Source: Colwellia sp. (GTDB lineage: Bacteria; Pseudomonadota; Gammaproteobacteria; Enterobacterales; Alteromonadaceae). Taken from it: a stretch of DNA of 64,000 bases. A model generated the notes under the pieces. That model made no database searches and was not told where the DNA came from. It saw nothing but the letters and a program-made list of their open reading frames with translations. Positions within the stretch are counted from its first letter, which is position 1. Every line of letters starts with the position of its first letter. The stretch covers positions 124,001 through 188,000 of the forward strand of contig JABSOY010000001.1 in NCBI GenBank assembly GCA_013215385.1, in the 5' to 3' direction. This document shows, one piece after another, positions 8,692-19,761 of the stretch. The position numbers and the translations under genes were made by a program.

Positions 8692-9813
8692 ATGACTATA
8701 ACTTCATTTCATCCAACACCTCGCACCTTAATGGGACCAGGTCCTAGTGATGTTTCTCCGCGTGTATTATCTGCATTGGGTCAGCCGACAATAGGTCATT
8801 TAGACCCTGAGTTTGTGCAAATGATGGACGAAATAAAATCATTATTACAATACGCATTTCAAACAAAAAATGAGTTAACTATTGCGGTTTCAGCACCGGG
8901 TTCTGCGGGCATGGAAACCTGTTTTGTTAATTTAGTCGAGCCAGGCGAAAAAGTTATCGTTTGTGTGAACGGCGTTTTTGGCTCGCGTATGGTGGAAAAT
9001 GTTGAACGCCTCGGTGCTACAGCCATTGTTATTAACGATGAATGGGGGAAACCCGTTGATGCTGAAAAAGTAAAACGAGCTTTTATAGAGCACAGCGATG
9101 CTAAGTTTTTAGCGTTTGTACATGCTGAAACTTCTACAGGCGTTTTGTCTGATGCAAAACAATTGTGTGAAATTGCCCGTCAAAACTCTGCACTATCAAT
9201 TGTTGATGCGGTCACGTCATTAGGCGGTGTCGAGTTAAGAGTTGATGATTGGGGCATTGATGCTGTTTATTCGGGCAGCCAAAAATGTTTATCATGCGTA
9301 CCTGGAATCTCTCCCATCAGTTTTAGTGCCAGAGCAGTAGAGAAATTACAAAGTCGAAAAAGCAAAGTGCCGAGCTGGTTCCTCGACCAATCGTTAGTGA
9401 TGGGCTACTGGAGCGGGGCTGGAAAGCGTAGTTATCATCATACTGCTCCGGTCAATTCTTTATATGCCTTGCATGAATCTTTAGTGATGTTACAAGATGA
9501 AGGCTTAGAGAATGCGTGGCAACGCCATGAGAAACAACACCAACAATTAAAACAGGGCCTAGAAAAGTTAGGAATTGAATTTGTAGTTGATGAACAATAC
9601 CGTTTACCACAATTAAATACGGTACTTATTCCTCAAGGGGTTGATGATGCCGCTGTACGTAAAACCTTACTTAATGACTATAATCTAGAGATAGGAGCTG
9701 GGCTTGGTGGTTTTGCGGGTAAAGCATGGCGAATTGGCTTAATGGGGTATGCAGCACGAACTGAAAATGTCACTTTATGTTTAGCCGCTTTAGCTGATGT
9801 GTTAGATAAGTAG
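8692..9813 (+). CDS. Class V aminotransferase (alanine-glyoxylate / serine-pyruvate type)
   Basis: This is a 373-residue PLP enzyme of the AGXT family. It begins with the signature FHPTPRTLMGPGPSDVSPRVL, has the glycine-rich cofactor segment SAPGSAGMET, Asp in IVDAVTSLGG, and the Schiff-base lysine Lys198 in YSGSQKCLS. The C-terminal IGAGLGGFAGKAWRIGLMGYAA carries the substrate-carboxylate Arg. Family members move amino groups from alanine or serine to glyoxylate. It lies just after the terminator of the aromatic operon on the same strand, but its family does not point to aromatic substrates, so a shared pathway is uncertain. Confidence 0.9.
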   Translation: MTITSFHPTPRTLMGPGPSDVSPRVLSALGQPTIGHLDPEFVQMMDEIKSLLQYAFQTKNELTIAVSAPGSAGMETCFVNLVEPGEKVIVCVNGVFGSRMVENVERLGATAIVINDEWGKPVDAEKVKRAFIEHSDAKFLAFVHAETSTGVLSDAKQLCEIARQNSALSIVDAVTSLGGVELRVDDWGIDAVYSGSQKCLSCVPGISPISFSARAVEKLQSRKSKVPSWFLDQSLVMGYWSGAGKRSYHHTAPVNSLYALHESLVMLQDEGLENAWQRHEKQHQQLKQGLEKLGIEFVVDEQYRLPQLNTVLIPQGVDDAAVRKTLLNDYNLEIGAGLGGFAGKAWRIGLMGYAARTENVTLCLAALADVLDK

Positions 9814-9880
9814 CTTTATAAGTGACTTATTCTTGAGTTTAAGAGTCACTTTCTGCTAAACAAAACTTCGCGTTACCAAG

Positions 9881-9915
9881 AAAAAAGCCCTGAGTAAAGT
9901 TTACTCAGGGCTTTA
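9881..9915. terminator. Bidirectional terminator between the aminotransferase gene and prs
   Basis: The perfect inverted repeat AAAGCCCTGAGTAAA / TTTACTCAGGGCTTT is flanked by A and T runs, so it can work on both strands for the two convergent genes. Confidence 0.88.
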
Positions 9916-9943
9916 TAATTTGAAGCTTGATTAACTAAAGATT

Positions 9944-10891
9944 TTAGCTATCAAACATCGCAGATATAGATTCTTCGTTACAAACACGACGAATAGCTTC
10001 AGACAACATACCGCTTAAGGTTAATTGACGAACAATACCTAGTGATTTAATTTCATCTGAAAGTGGAATTGAATCAGTTACGACTAATTCATCAATGACA
10101 GAATCTCTTAAGTTTTGTGCCGCATTACCAGAAAGAACTGGATGAGTAGCATAAGCGATAACACGTTTTGCACCATGCTCTTTTAATGCTTCAGCAGCTT
10201 TTACTAAAGTACCACCAGTATCAATCATGTCATCAACAATAATACAGTCACGGCCTTTAACATCACCAATTATGTGCATCACTTGTGCTACGTTAGCTTT
10301 TGGTCGACGTTTATCAATGATAGCAAGATCTGCATCATCAAGTAATTTAGCGACAGCACGAGCACGTACAACACCACCAATATCGGGAGATACCACGATA
10401 GGGTCATCAAGATCACGTGTTAGCATATCTTCTAATAAGATTGGAGTACCGAATACATTATCCACTGGCACATCAAAGAAACCTTGAATCTGCTCAGCAT
10501 GTAGGTCAACCGTTAATACTCGGTCAACACCCACACTCGATAAAAAGTCAGCAACTACTTTTGCGGTAATAGGTACACGTGCACTACGTACACGTCTATC
10601 TTGGCGCGCATAACCAAAGTAAGGGATAACTGCTGTAATACGACCGGCAGAAGCGCGACGTAAAGCATCAATCATTACTATTAATTCCATTAAATTATTG
10701 TTGGTGGGCGCACAAGTTGATTGAATAATAAAAACATCCGCACCGCGGACATTTTCCAAGATTTCAACACTAATTTCACCATCACTAAAACTGCCAACCT
10801 TGGCATCGCCTAATGTTATGTAAAGACGATCAGCTATTTGTTTAGCTAGTTCAGGGGTGGCATTACCAGCAAATATTTTCATGTCAGGCAC
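9944..10891 (-). CDS. prs: Ribose-phosphate pyrophosphokinase
   Basis: Makes PRPP from ribose 5-phosphate and ATP for nucleotide, histidine, tryptophan and NAD synthesis. The product is 315 residues and very close to E. coli Prs: [10 protein letters not shown], the ATP loop [27 protein letters not shown], and the PRPP-binding loop [11 protein letters not shown] chose the GTG at 10891 (reading [11 protein letters not shown] as in E. coli), which follows a GAGGAAC ribosome-binding site. An in-frame ATG at 10918 would add nine residues that the family lacks. It lies downstream of ispE on the same strand. Confidence 0.95.
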   Translation of the reverse strand: MPDMKIFAGNATPELAKQIADRLYITLGDAKVGSFSDGEISVEILENVRGADVFIIQSTCAPTNNNLMELIVMIDALRRASAGRITAVIPYFGYARQDRRVRSARVPITAKVVADFLSSVGVDRVLTVDLHAEQIQGFFDVPVDNVFGTPILLEDMLTRDLDDPIVVSPDIGGVVRARAVAKLLDDADLAIIDKRRPKANVAQVMHIIGDVKGRDCIIVDDMIDTGGTLVKAAEALKEHGAKRVIAYATHPVLSGNAAQNLRDSVIDELVVTDSIPLSDEIKSLGIVRQLTLSGMLSEAIRRVCNEESISAMFDS

Positions 10892-11038
10892 GGTCAGTTC
10901 CTCAGAAACTTTGGACATACTAAGTTACGCTGTCAGCAAACGTGAGTTTACTATCAGCAAATTATTTAATTTTTGCCAATCAATATTGGCTTTTTTATGA
11001 AAATAAATTTTCAATGGACTTTAACTCTCTATCGGTGT

Positions 11039-11941
11039 TCATCGTAATGCTAATTTTTCAATCGCAGCACATAATGGAGAGGTATTCAGCCCTTTTGCCA
11101 CAAAAGACGTTATTCCATCAGGAAGTAATGACTGTATGTGGCAAGCCTCTTGTTCGGTTTCAAAGCGAGAAAAAATACACGCCCCTGTCCCCGTCATTCG
11201 AGAAGGCGCGTATTCTACCAACCAAGCCAGTAACTTGGCAACCTCAGGATACTGTTTAATTACTAATGTTTGGCAATCATTGTGACATAAGTCTATGTCC
11301 AGCTTAGTTATATCGCCATATAAATTTACTTTCGGCGTATTGCGAGTTAAGCCCTTAGCAGTAAAAATGCTGGCAGTAGAAATGCTAACATCGGGTTTAC
11401 TCACTAGATACCAATATTCTTTTGGTGAAATAGGTGTTAATTCTTCGCCAATACCTTCAGCAAAAGCTGCGAAGCCATGAATAAATATAGGGACGTCTGC
11501 ACCAAGCACTAAACCGAGCTGAGCAAGCTCTATGAGGGATAAATTGGCTCGCCATAATTTATTCAGTGCTAATAACACAGTCGCAGCATTTGACGAACCG
11601 CCTCCTAAACCACCTCCCATAGGCAGTACTTTTGTTACTTTGATATGAGCGCCTAATGTTAAGTTTTCAGTGCTTGTACTTTTTGCTAAAATATTTCTTT
11701 GTAATAATATTGCCGCTTTAACAATTAAATTATCCTCATGATTAACCCCTTCAATCGGCGTTAATAACTCAACCTTATTACCCTTAACAATTTTTATGTC
11801 TATTGTGTCGCTATGATCAACGAATTGAAACACAGTTTCTAACTGATGGTAACCGTCGCTACGTTGACCAACAATATGAAGGAATAAATTTAGTTTTGCT
11901 GGGGAGGGAAAACGGTAATAGGTTTCTTGATTATAAGTCAT
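11039..11941 (-). CDS. ispE: 4-diphosphocytidyl-2-C-methyl-D-erythritol kinase
   Basis: This GHMP kinase phosphorylates CDP-methylerythritol in the MEP route to isoprenoids. The 300 residues carry the substrate segment SPAKLNLFLHIVGQRSDGYH, the ATP-binding glycine-rich loop LPMGGGLGGGSSNAA, and the third GHMP motif MTGTGACIFSRF. The start overlaps the end of lolB by 11 bp, and prs lies downstream. The lolB-ispE-prs order is the usual gammaproteobacterial one. Confidence 0.96.
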   Translation of the reverse strand: MTYNQETYYRFPSPAKLNLFLHIVGQRSDGYHQLETVFQFVDHSDTIDIKIVKGNKVELLTPIEGVNHEDNLIVKAAILLQRNILAKSTSTENLTLGAHIKVTKVLPMGGGLGGGSSNAATVLLALNKLWRANLSLIELAQLGLVLGADVPIFIHGFAAFAEGIGEELTPISPKEYWYLVSKPDVSISTASIFTAKGLTRNTPKVNLYGDITKLDIDLCHNDCQTLVIKQYPEVAKLLAWLVEYAPSRMTGTGACIFSRFETEQEACHIQSLLPDGITSFVAKGLNTSPLCAAIEKLALR

Positions 11942-12572
11942 TTATGGATACATCCCATTGATGAACATTTATTTTAATAGAAAAATCACCTTGCTTAATG
12001 GTGAATTTTGTTGCCAATTGATATTGTTCTATTTGTCGATAGCTGCTGTATTTCACTTGCCATTTTTTTTCATCATAATAACTGATTAATGACTCGGGCA
12101 AGTCAGTTATGGCATTATAACTGATCACATCAGTACCTAAATAAGGAAGTCCTTTTAACCAAAGGGTCATGGCTTGAGTTGGAAGGGTAAAACTGGTTAA
12201 CGATGCAAGTATTTTATTTAAGTCAGAACTTTGATATCGCTCTCCGTTAACATCAACGGTATGCATGCCATTAACTGACTCAAGATTAAACACTTGGATG
12301 CCTAATATAGTCGTTAAGTTAAGTACTTGTTTCTTTTTATCTCCCTGATAATGCCAATTCAATGTAAGACCGTGGCGTTCATCTGGCGTGATCACCGCCA
12401 TTTTGCCGTTTATTTTCCAATTAGTTAATGTCGCTAGCTTTTTATTTCGCTCAGTTTGCGCTTGATGTGTGACTATTTCTGCTTGTTGATTGTTGTCTAA
12501 AGAGCTACAACCCGATAAAAAAATTAAAAAGCAACTGAGTGAGGTAATGGATAATAAGGTTAATTTGTTCAT
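11931..12572 (-). CDS. lolB: Outer-membrane lipoprotein insertion protein LolB
   Basis: LolB receives lipoproteins from LolA and inserts them into the outer membrane. The 213-residue product has a lipoprotein signal with lipobox LSGC (Cys22). The mature part has LolB features: LTNWKINGKMAVITPDERHGLTLNWHYQGD and LWLKGLPYLG, the latter near the conserved hydrophobic hook region. It diverges from hemA, the standard arrangement, across a 247-bp intergenic region, and overlaps ispE at its end. Confidence 0.92.
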   Translation of the reverse strand: MNKLTLLSITSLSCFLIFLSGCSSLDNNQQAEIVTHQAQTERNKKLATLTNWKINGKMAVITPDERHGLTLNWHYQGDKKKQVLNLTTILGIQVFNLESVNGMHTVDVNGERYQSSDLNKILASLTSFTLPTQAMTLWLKGLPYLGTDVISYNAITDLPESLISYYDEKKWQVKYSSYRQIEQYQLATKFTIKQGDFSIKINVHQWDVSINDL

Positions 12573-12819
12573 ATTAATGATAAATACTTCGCTTAAATGT
12601 CGTTATTCGATTAAATATCGATAGATAACGTGTTTGGGACTTTTAATTTTCTGTGATTTTTCGTAAAATTAACATCATTATTTGTCATAGAACATAGGTT
12701 TTTTTTAAAACCTGATTAATAATGTGGTTAAGGAAAAGATTAATCACAAATCGTTGGCTCGATAATAAATTATCATTTTTTGCATTATTCGTATTTTAAA
12801 AGGCTGAATAGTTCGCGTT

Positions 12820-14079
12820 ATGTCTATAGTTGCTGTTGGTATCAATCATAAAACTGCCCCCGTTGCCGTAAGAGAAACAATTTCTTTTAACCCGGATCGT
12901 TTGACTACGGCGTTAACAGAATTGCTGGCCTCGGTAGAATGCCGTGAGGCTGCCATATTATCTACCTGTAATCGTACCGAACTGTATTTAGTACAAGAGG
13001 GCGATATAAGTATAACTCAAGAAAAAGTGGTTCGTTGGTTAGAGCAGTACCATAATGTTCCTGCTTCCACCATTACACCTAGTTTATATTGGCATACCGA
13101 TCAACAAGCCGTAAATCACATGATGCGAGTTGCATGTGGCTTAGACTCTTTAGTGCTGGGCGAACCTCAAATTCTAGGGCAAATGAAACAAGCGTACAGC
13201 CAAGCTAAAGCGGCTGGTTCTATGTCTTTAGTTATGGACCGATTATTTCAGCGTACTTTTGGTGTTGCTAAGCAAGTACGTACAGAAACTGAGATTGGTG
13301 CTAGTGCGGTCTCTGTTGCTTTTGCTTCGGTTAATCTTGCTAAACATATTTTTGCTAGCCTTGAAAAAGTCAAAGTTTTGCTTGTCGGTGCAGGTGAAAC
13401 CATCGAGCTAGTGGCTAAACATTTATACGAAAATAAAGTCGGTAAAATAACCGTTGCCAACCGTACCATAGCACGTGCCGAAGCAATGGCCGGCGCTATT
13501 GGCGCTGATGTTATTACCCTCGCGCAAATACCTGAAAAAATGGCTGATGCTGATATTGTTATTAGCTCTACGGGCAGTACCTTACCTATTATAGGTAAAG
13601 GCATGGTCGAACATGCATTAGGAAAACGTAAGCATCGTCCTATTTTTATGGTTGATTTAGCTGTGCCACGAGATGTTGAAGAACAAGTGGGTGAACTTGA
13701 AGACGTATTTTTATATACGGTTGATGACTTACAAGGCATTATCGCCAAAAACTTAGCCAATCGTCGTAAAGAAGCCATTCAAGCTGAAGCCATTGTTTCT
13801 ACGCAATCTGATGTTTTTATGTCGTGGTTACGCGGGTTAAATACTCAAGATACGGTTATCGACTATCGCAAACAATGTCTAGAAAGTCGCGACCAGCTAT
13901 TGGAAAAAGCCTTATTACAATTACAAGGTAATAAATCTCCTGAAGCGATTCTTGCTGAATTAGCAACTAAATTGACCAATAAATTTATGCACGCTCCAAC
14001 GAGTGCCATTCAATCCGCAGCACAAGGCGGCGAATTAGATAAACTTGTGTATTTACGCGATATTTATAATATTAAATAG
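12820..14079 (+). CDS. hemA: Glutamyl-tRNA reductase
   Basis: First committed step of C5 tetrapyrrole synthesis: reduces glutamyl-tRNA to glutamate-1-semialdehyde with NADPH. The 419 residues show the start IVAVGINHKTAPVAVRE, the catalytic Cys50 in STCNRTELY, GEPQILGQMKQAY, and the NADPH-binding loop LVGAGETIELVAKHL. The C-terminal dimerisation helix ends with ALLQLQGNKSPEAILAELATKLTNKFMHAPT. It starts the hemA-prfA-prmC-sirB run. Confidence 0.97.
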   Translation: MSIVAVGINHKTAPVAVRETISFNPDRLTTALTELLASVECREAAILSTCNRTELYLVQEGDISITQEKVVRWLEQYHNVPASTITPSLYWHTDQQAVNHMMRVACGLDSLVLGEPQILGQMKQAYSQAKAAGSMSLVMDRLFQRTFGVAKQVRTETEIGASAVSVAFASVNLAKHIFASLEKVKVLLVGAGETIELVAKHLYENKVGKITVANRTIARAEAMAGAIGADVITLAQIPEKMADADIVISSTGSTLPIIGKGMVEHALGKRKHRPIFMVDLAVPRDVEEQVGELEDVFLYTVDDLQGIIAKNLANRRKEAIQAEAIVSTQSDVFMSWLRGLNTQDTVIDYRKQCLESRDQLLEKALLQLQGNKSPEAILAELATKLTNKFMHAPTSAIQSAAQGGELDKLVYLRDIYNIK

Positions 14080-14104
14080 TTTTTTTTTATTTGCTTGTTT
14101 TTTT

Positions 14105-14146
14105 AGCACTTTCAATAGCTTTTTTACGGCTTTGATTGAAAGTGCT
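14105..14146. repeat. 12-bp perfect inverted repeat between hemA and prfA
   Basis: AGCACTTTCAAT (14105-14116) pairs perfectly with ATTGAAAGTGCT (14135-14146) across an 18-nt loop. No T-run follows on the plus strand; a T-rich run precedes it. It could be a weak terminator or an RNA-processing hairpin between the two cistrons. Confidence 0.6.
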
Positions 14147-14212
14147 TAACGAACCCTTTAAACTCTACACCATCGAATTATATCCGCTGTTCCCTAATTA
14201 TAAGATTTCTTA

Positions 14213-15301
14213 ATGAATAAATCTGTTTATCAAAAACTTGAAATATTAGTTGAACGCTTTGAAGAAGTTCAAGCGTTGCTTTCTGATCCCGAAACACTTT
14301 CAAATCAAGAAAAGTTTATTGCTTTATCAAAAGAGTTCTCTCAATTAGAATCAGTTACTAGTGTTTTTAATGACTACCAATCCGCAGAAGAAGACTTTTC
14401 TTCGGCGGAAGAAATGCTGAAAGATGAAGACCCTGATATGCGTGAAATGGCGCAAGAAGAATTTAAATCAGCTAAAAAGTCTCTTGAAGAACTAACTGAT
14501 CAATTACAAATTTTATTATTACCAAAAGATCCAAACGACAACAGTAACTGTTTTGTTGAATTACGTGCCGGTGCTGGTGGTGATGAAGCTGCAATTTTTG
14601 CGGGTGATTTATACCGTATGTATAGCCGTTACTGTGAAAAGAAAGGCTGGCGTATTGAAGTCATGAACACTAATGAAAGTGAGAAAGGCGGCTATAAAGA
14701 AGTTATTTTTAAAGTCCTTGGTGAAGGTGTCTACGGACACCTGAAGTTTGAGTCTGGTGGTCATCGTGTGCAACGTGTACCTGAAACTGAATCTCAAGGT
14801 CGTGTGCATACTTCTGCATGTACGGTCGTTGTTATGCCTGAAATACCTGAAGCTGACGCTGTTGAAATTAACAAAGCAGATTTAAAAGTTGATACTTTCC
14901 GCGCATCAGGGGCCGGTGGACAACACGTTAACAAAACTGATTCTGCTATTCGTATTACTCATATTCCAACGGGTGTGGTTGTTGAGTGTCAAGAACAGCG
15001 CTCTCAGCATAAAAACCGTGCGCAGGCAATGTCGGTATTACAAGCTCGTCTGCAGCAAGCGGAAGATGAAAAACGCCGTAGCGAAGAAGAGTCGTCACGT
15101 CGTAATTTGGTTGCTAGTGGTGATCGCTCTGAACGTATTCGTACTTACAATTACCCACAAGGGCGTATGACAGATCATCGTATCAACCTTACTTTGTACC
15201 GTTTAAATGAAGTGCTTGAAGGGAATCTACACTTAGTGTTAGAGCCCATTATGTTAGAAAACCAAGCCGATTTACTTGCAGCACTTGCTGAGCAAAACTA
15301 G
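14213..15301 (+). CDS. prfA: Peptide chain release factor 1
   Basis: RF1 reads UAA and UAG and releases the peptide. The 362-residue product contains the recognition-loop region [19 protein letters not shown], where the stop-codon tripeptide is Pro-Glu-Thr in place of the enterobacterial Pro-Ala-Thr. The catalytic GGQ motif is at residues 235-237 ([16 protein letters not shown]). It lies between hemA and prmC. PrmC methylates the GGQ glutamine of this protein, so the neighbourhood is functional as well as conserved. Confidence 0.97.
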   Translation: MNKSVYQKLEILVERFEEVQALLSDPETLSNQEKFIALSKEFSQLESVTSVFNDYQSAEEDFSSAEEMLKDEDPDMREMAQEEFKSAKKSLEELTDQLQILLLPKDPNDNSNCFVELRAGAGGDEAAIFAGDLYRMYSRYCEKKGWRIEVMNTNESEKGGYKEVIFKVLGEGVYGHLKFESGGHRVQRVPETESQGRVHTSACTVVVMPEIPEADAVEINKADLKVDTFRASGAGGQHVNKTDSAIRITHIPTGVVVECQEQRSQHKNRAQAMSVLQARLQQAEDEKRRSEEESSRRNLVASGDRSERIRTYNYPQGRMTDHRINLTLYRLNEVLEGNLHLVLEPIMLENQADLLAALAEQN

Positions 15302-15309
15302 TTACTGGT

Positions 15310-16188
15310 TTGAACCAATCTTATATCCCGTCAATTAAATATTGCCAGCAAAGTATTGCTGAAATAATTAAGCAAGGGCAACAATTACTTGCTGCCCTTT
15401 CTGATAGTGCCAAACTAGACTGCAAAATTTTATTAGCTTTTATCTTAGACAAAGAGACGAGTTATTTATTAACTTGGCCAGAAAAAAAGTTAACTGAAGT
15501 CCAATTTCAAGCCTTTATGGTGTTATTTAACCGTCGCTTAAAGGGTGAGCCGATTGCTTACATTATTCAAGAACGTGAGTTTTGGTCTCTACCTTTTTAT
15601 GTTTCACCTGCAACGTTGATCCCCCGTCCTGACACAGAATTATTAGTTGAGCATATCTTAGCGCGTCATCAACAAAACACCTTAACCTGTTTAGATTTAG
15701 GTACAGGTACTGGCGCTATTGCTTTAGCATTAGCTTCAGAACAGCCAAATTGGCATATTGATGCGGTTGATTTTAGTAATGAAGCTATTGTTCTAGCACA
15801 AAAAAATTCTCAACGATTACAACTTGCACAAGTTAATATTTATCAAAGCGATTGGTTTTCTACGATAGAGCAAGATAAAAAATTCAACATTATCGTCAGT
15901 AATCCTCCTTATATCGATGAAAATGATGAGCATTTATCTGAAGGTGATGTTCGATTTGAGCCCTTATCCGCTTTAGTTGCCAGTGATAATGGTTATTCTG
16001 ATATAAAGCATATTGCAAAAAATGCGTTAACCTTTTTAGAAAATCAAGGAGCTCTGTATTTTGAACATGGCTTTGAACAAGCAAAAGAAGTTAGAGATAT
16101 TTTAAAGCAGTACGGCTATAACGATATTGAAACGCTACAAGATTACTCGGGAAATGACCGGGTGACATGTGCTACTTTTACCAATTAG
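15310..16188 (+). CDS. prmC: Release factor glutamine N5-methyltransferase
   Basis: Methylates the GGQ glutamine of RF1 and RF2 using S-adenosylmethionine. The 292-residue product has the N-terminal helical domain, the SAM-binding motif LDLGTGTGAIALALA, and the catalytic NPPY at residues 198-201 (IIVSNPPYIDENDEHL). The start is a TTG at 15310, eight bases after the prfA stop, with no clear ribosome-binding site, so translation may depend on coupling to prfA. Confidence 0.94.
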   Translation: MNQSYIPSIKYCQQSIAEIIKQGQQLLAALSDSAKLDCKILLAFILDKETSYLLTWPEKKLTEVQFQAFMVLFNRRLKGEPIAYIIQEREFWSLPFYVSPATLIPRPDTELLVEHILARHQQNTLTCLDLGTGTGAIALALASEQPNWHIDAVDFSNEAIVLAQKNSQRLQLAQVNIYQSDWFSTIEQDKKFNIIVSNPPYIDENDEHLSEGDVRFEPLSALVASDNGYSDIKHIAKNALTFLENQGALYFEHGFEQAKEVRDILKQYGYNDIETLQDYSGNDRVTCATFTN

Positions 16189-16234
16189 TAGACATTGAAC
16201 ATCAAACAATAATAACAACATTAAAGGATTTACC

Positions 16235-16597
16235 ATGAAACATTTACACATGACACTCGCGGCGATAAGCATACTTTTATTCACTTACCGATTTGCTTTA
16301 ACGTTAATGCAATCTTCACAGTTAGATAAAAAATGGTTGAAAATCAGCCCTCATATTATCGACACGTTTTTGTTATTATTGGGTGTTGGCCTGGCCGTTA
16401 AATTAGCTATTAATCCGTTAGAATATTTATGGTTAGCAGAAAAAATCATTGCCATCGTTTTATATATATTTACCGGGTATTACACCTTGAAATTAGCGCG
16501 TAATCGCATGATGCAAGTGATTGGTTACTTAGGTGCTATGGGATGGTTCATGTTAGTTGTTGGTATTGCTATGACCAAAGAAACGGTTTTTTTCTAA
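16235..16597 (+). CDS. sirB2: SirB2 family membrane protein
   Basis: This 120-residue protein has four hydrophobic helices (about residues 5-25, 42-63, 70-88 and 97-115) and the SirB2 layout, including SPHIIDTFLLLLGVGLAVKL. Its function is unknown. It follows prmC by 46 bp with an AAAGGA ribosome-binding site and precedes sirB1, the conserved order downstream of prfA-prmC in this group of bacteria. Confidence 0.85.
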   Translation: MKHLHMTLAAISILLFTYRFALTLMQSSQLDKKWLKISPHIIDTFLLLLGVGLAVKLAINPLEYLWLAEKIIAIVLYIFTGYYTLKLARNRMMQVIGYLGAMGWFMLVVGIAMTKETVFF

Positions 16598-16660
16598 GCC
16601 AGTTATCAGACTCAGTGATATCGTTAAAAATAAAGTATAAATAAGTAGTAAATATAAAGC

Positions 16661-17461
16661 ATGAAAGAATTATTATTTTCAGAACTCAAAGATACAGATA
16701 AATCATTAATTGAAGCTTTTTCATTGGTAGAAGAGGTTGTTTTTGGAGATTGTTATTTTTCTCCTGAACAGCTTAGTAAAGTTGTTGAGCATTGTAATCA
16801 GCTCATTTCAACTATAGAAGATCCGCTTGAACAAGCAGAAAAATTAATTAATGAGCTGTTCATTGAACAGCTTTTTATTGATCGTCAACACGATTTTTGG
16901 CCAGTTAATGCGCATAAATTAAGTACTGGCTTTGATTTTAAACTTATGGCACCAGCGTTGAAAAGCGTTGTGCTTTGCCATATCTTTAAGCTTTGTAATT
17001 TTGAGGCTGATATTATTTTTGTTCCTGAAAAAAATATGGTTCGAGTTGTTTGTGATGAACTTTATGCGATTATCTTTGACCCTGTTACCGGTGAATCTCT
17101 CGATTGGCATGAACTTGATTTACGTATGGATGATCTTGATGGCGATCCACAAAATCATCAAGTTGAGGATGTTTCTCGTCTGAGTCTTATCGCTAAACAT
17201 GTTAGTTCATTAAAAAATGCACTCATTAGAGAAGGGCAATTTCCCCAAGCATTAAAATGCGTTGATATTTTGATTTCGTTGCGACCTGATGACCCATTCG
17301 AGAGACGTGACCGAGGATTTTTATTACATCAACTAGATTGTTTTAAAGTTGCGTATGACGATTATCAATACTTTGTCGATAAGTGTCCGAAAGATCCCGC
17401 GGCTCAACTTTTAAAAATGCAATTGGATAAAATCACCATAGCTGATACGGTATTACATTAA
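16661..17461 (+). CDS. sirB1: SirB1 family protein (transglutaminase-like with TPR tail)
   Basis: The 266-residue product matches SirB1/YchA in length and especially in its C-terminus, where ALKCVDILISLRPDDPFERRDRGFLLHQLDC forms tetratricopeptide-like helices. The N-terminal part corresponds to the transglutaminase-like domain of the family, but it is diverged and I cannot point to an intact catalytic triad. The function is unknown. It belongs to the prfA-prmC-sirB2-sirB1 gene run. Confidence 0.85.
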   Translation: MKELLFSELKDTDKSLIEAFSLVEEVVFGDCYFSPEQLSKVVEHCNQLISTIEDPLEQAEKLINELFIEQLFIDRQHDFWPVNAHKLSTGFDFKLMAPALKSVVLCHIFKLCNFEADIIFVPEKNMVRVVCDELYAIIFDPVTGESLDWHELDLRMDDLDGDPQNHQVEDVSRLSLIAKHVSSLKNALIREGQFPQALKCVDILISLRPDDPFERRDRGFLLHQLDCFKVAYDDYQYFVDKCPKDPAAQLLKMQLDKITIADTVLH

Positions 17462-17540
17462 TTAAGTTGTAGATGAGGCAATAGCCTTAAACAAAACAAA
17501 AAATAATAATAATAAAAAATAACAACAACAAGGCTGTCCA

Positions 17541-18803
17541 ATGCAAGAACAAATTATTAATAACACCCCCTTACTGACGAATGATGCAACTGTTTTAGGC
17601 CTGCTCGCAATAATTTTAGGTTTAGTTTTTTATACTTCTAATAGTAGTCATCCTGCTTTTAAAAAATTCTATAAATATGTACCTGCGTTATTAATGTGTT
17701 ATTTATTACCGTCCCTGTTAAATACCTTTGGTATTGTTAGCGCTGAATTGACTCAAGTTGATGAAGTTGCCAAATATTATTTATTACCTGCTTGTTTAGT
17801 CTTATTGACATTAAGCATTGACCTTAAAGCGATCCGAGGGCTGGGGAATAAAGCTATTATTATGTTCTTAACCGGCACTGTTGGTGTGGTTATTGGTGGT
17901 CCAATCGCATTGTTGGCTATTTCAGGTATTTGGCCTGAGCTATTAGGGGTATCTGGCCCTGATGCTGTTTGGCGTGGTATGGCAGCGCTTGCTGGTAGTT
18001 GGATTGGTGGTGGCGCTAATATGATGGCAATGAAGGATATTTTCGAAGCAGACGGAAAAATATTCACCATCATGGTGACGGTCGATATCGTAGTCGCTAA
18101 TTTATGGATGGCGGTGTTATTGTATATTGCTGCTAATCATAAACGTATTGATGCTAAGAGTGGCGCGGATACTTCAGGTATTGATCAGTTAATTAAAAAA
18201 GTTGAAGAATACGAGCGTTCAAATAAAAGAATTCCCGAGCTTAAAGACTTTATGTTAATACTAGCAGTAGCTTTAGGTGGAATGGGCTTTGCTCATTTTG
18301 CTGCAGACCTTTTAGTCCCATTTTTTAAACTTAATTTTCCTGGTCTAAAAGAGTTCAGTTTACACAGTAAATTATTTTGGATTATCGTCATTGTTACGAC
18401 CATAGGTCTATCTTTATCGTTTACTAAAGTTAGAAACTTAGAGTCTGCTGGCGCTTCTAAGGTCGGTAGTGCTTTCTTATATGTACTTATTGCGACTATA
18501 GGTTTACATATGGATATATCCCAAATAGTTGAGGCACCTAAGTATATTGTTATTGGTATCATTTGGATGTTAGTGCATGTAGCACTACTATTTGCAGTTG
18601 GAAGAATGATCAAAGCACCAATATTTTACTTAGCGGTTGGTAGTAAAGCTAATATTGGTGGTGCTGCTTCTGCGCCAGTTATTGCTTCTGCATTTCATCC
18701 GTCTTTAGCACCAGTAGGGGTTTTACTTGCGGTTTTAGGTTATGCGTTAGGTACTTATATGGCTTTTCTGTGTGGTCAGTTATTAAGAATTATTGGCAGC
18801 TAA
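17541..18803 (+). CDS. DUF819 family membrane protein (putative transporter)
   Basis: A 420-residue inner-membrane protein with about ten to eleven hydrophobic segments. It has the DUF819 (YjcL-like) hallmarks LLTLSIDLKAIRGLGNKAIIMFLTGTVGVVIGGP, GMAALAGSWIGGGANMMAMKDIF, and near the end VGSKANIGGAASAPVIASAFHPSLAPVGVLLAVLG. The paired glycine-rich loops suggest an inverted-repeat transporter fold, but no substrate is known. It lies between sirB1 and kdsA on the same strand; that position gives no clear functional hint. Confidence 0.87.
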   Translation: MQEQIINNTPLLTNDATVLGLLAIILGLVFYTSNSSHPAFKKFYKYVPALLMCYLLPSLLNTFGIVSAELTQVDEVAKYYLLPACLVLLTLSIDLKAIRGLGNKAIIMFLTGTVGVVIGGPIALLAISGIWPELLGVSGPDAVWRGMAALAGSWIGGGANMMAMKDIFEADGKIFTIMVTVDIVVANLWMAVLLYIAANHKRIDAKSGADTSGIDQLIKKVEEYERSNKRIPELKDFMLILAVALGGMGFAHFAADLLVPFFKLNFPGLKEFSLHSKLFWIIVIVTTIGLSLSFTKVRNLESAGASKVGSAFLYVLIATIGLHMDISQIVEAPKYIVIGIIWMLVHVALLFAVGRMIKAPIFYLAVGSKANIGGAASAPVIASAFHPSLAPVGVLLAVLGYALGTYMAFLCGQLLRIIGS

Positions 18804-19688
<885 letters not shown>

Positions 19689-19694
19689 AGTTTA

Positions 19695-19751
19695 TAAAAA
19701 GAAGATAATAAAAAAGGTGCTTTTCAGCACCTTTTTTTATTATCTTCTTTT
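19695..19751. terminator. Long bidirectional terminator between kdsA and the symporter gene
   Basis: A core stem AAAAGGTGC / GCACCTTTT is extended by outer arms AAAAGAAGATAATA / TATTATCTTCTTTT, giving an unusually long inverted repeat with T runs in both directions. It serves two convergent genes. Confidence 0.9.
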
Positions 19752-19761
19752 GTTGAGTGAG

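Noticed and set aside
10974-10999. Hairpin GCCAAT/ATTGGC followed by six T between ispE and prs
   Set aside because: It would end transcription on the plus strand, where no gene lies upstream; probably fortuitous.
13248-13778. 176-codon ORF antisense to hemA
   Set aside because: Lies wholly inside a well-conserved gene and has no recognisable domain.
14781-14800. RF1 stop-codon tripeptide is Pro-Glu-Thr instead of Pro-Ala-Thr
   Set aside because: The middle position varies among bacterial RF1 proteins, and the outer Pro and Thr are intact; no sign of an altered code.
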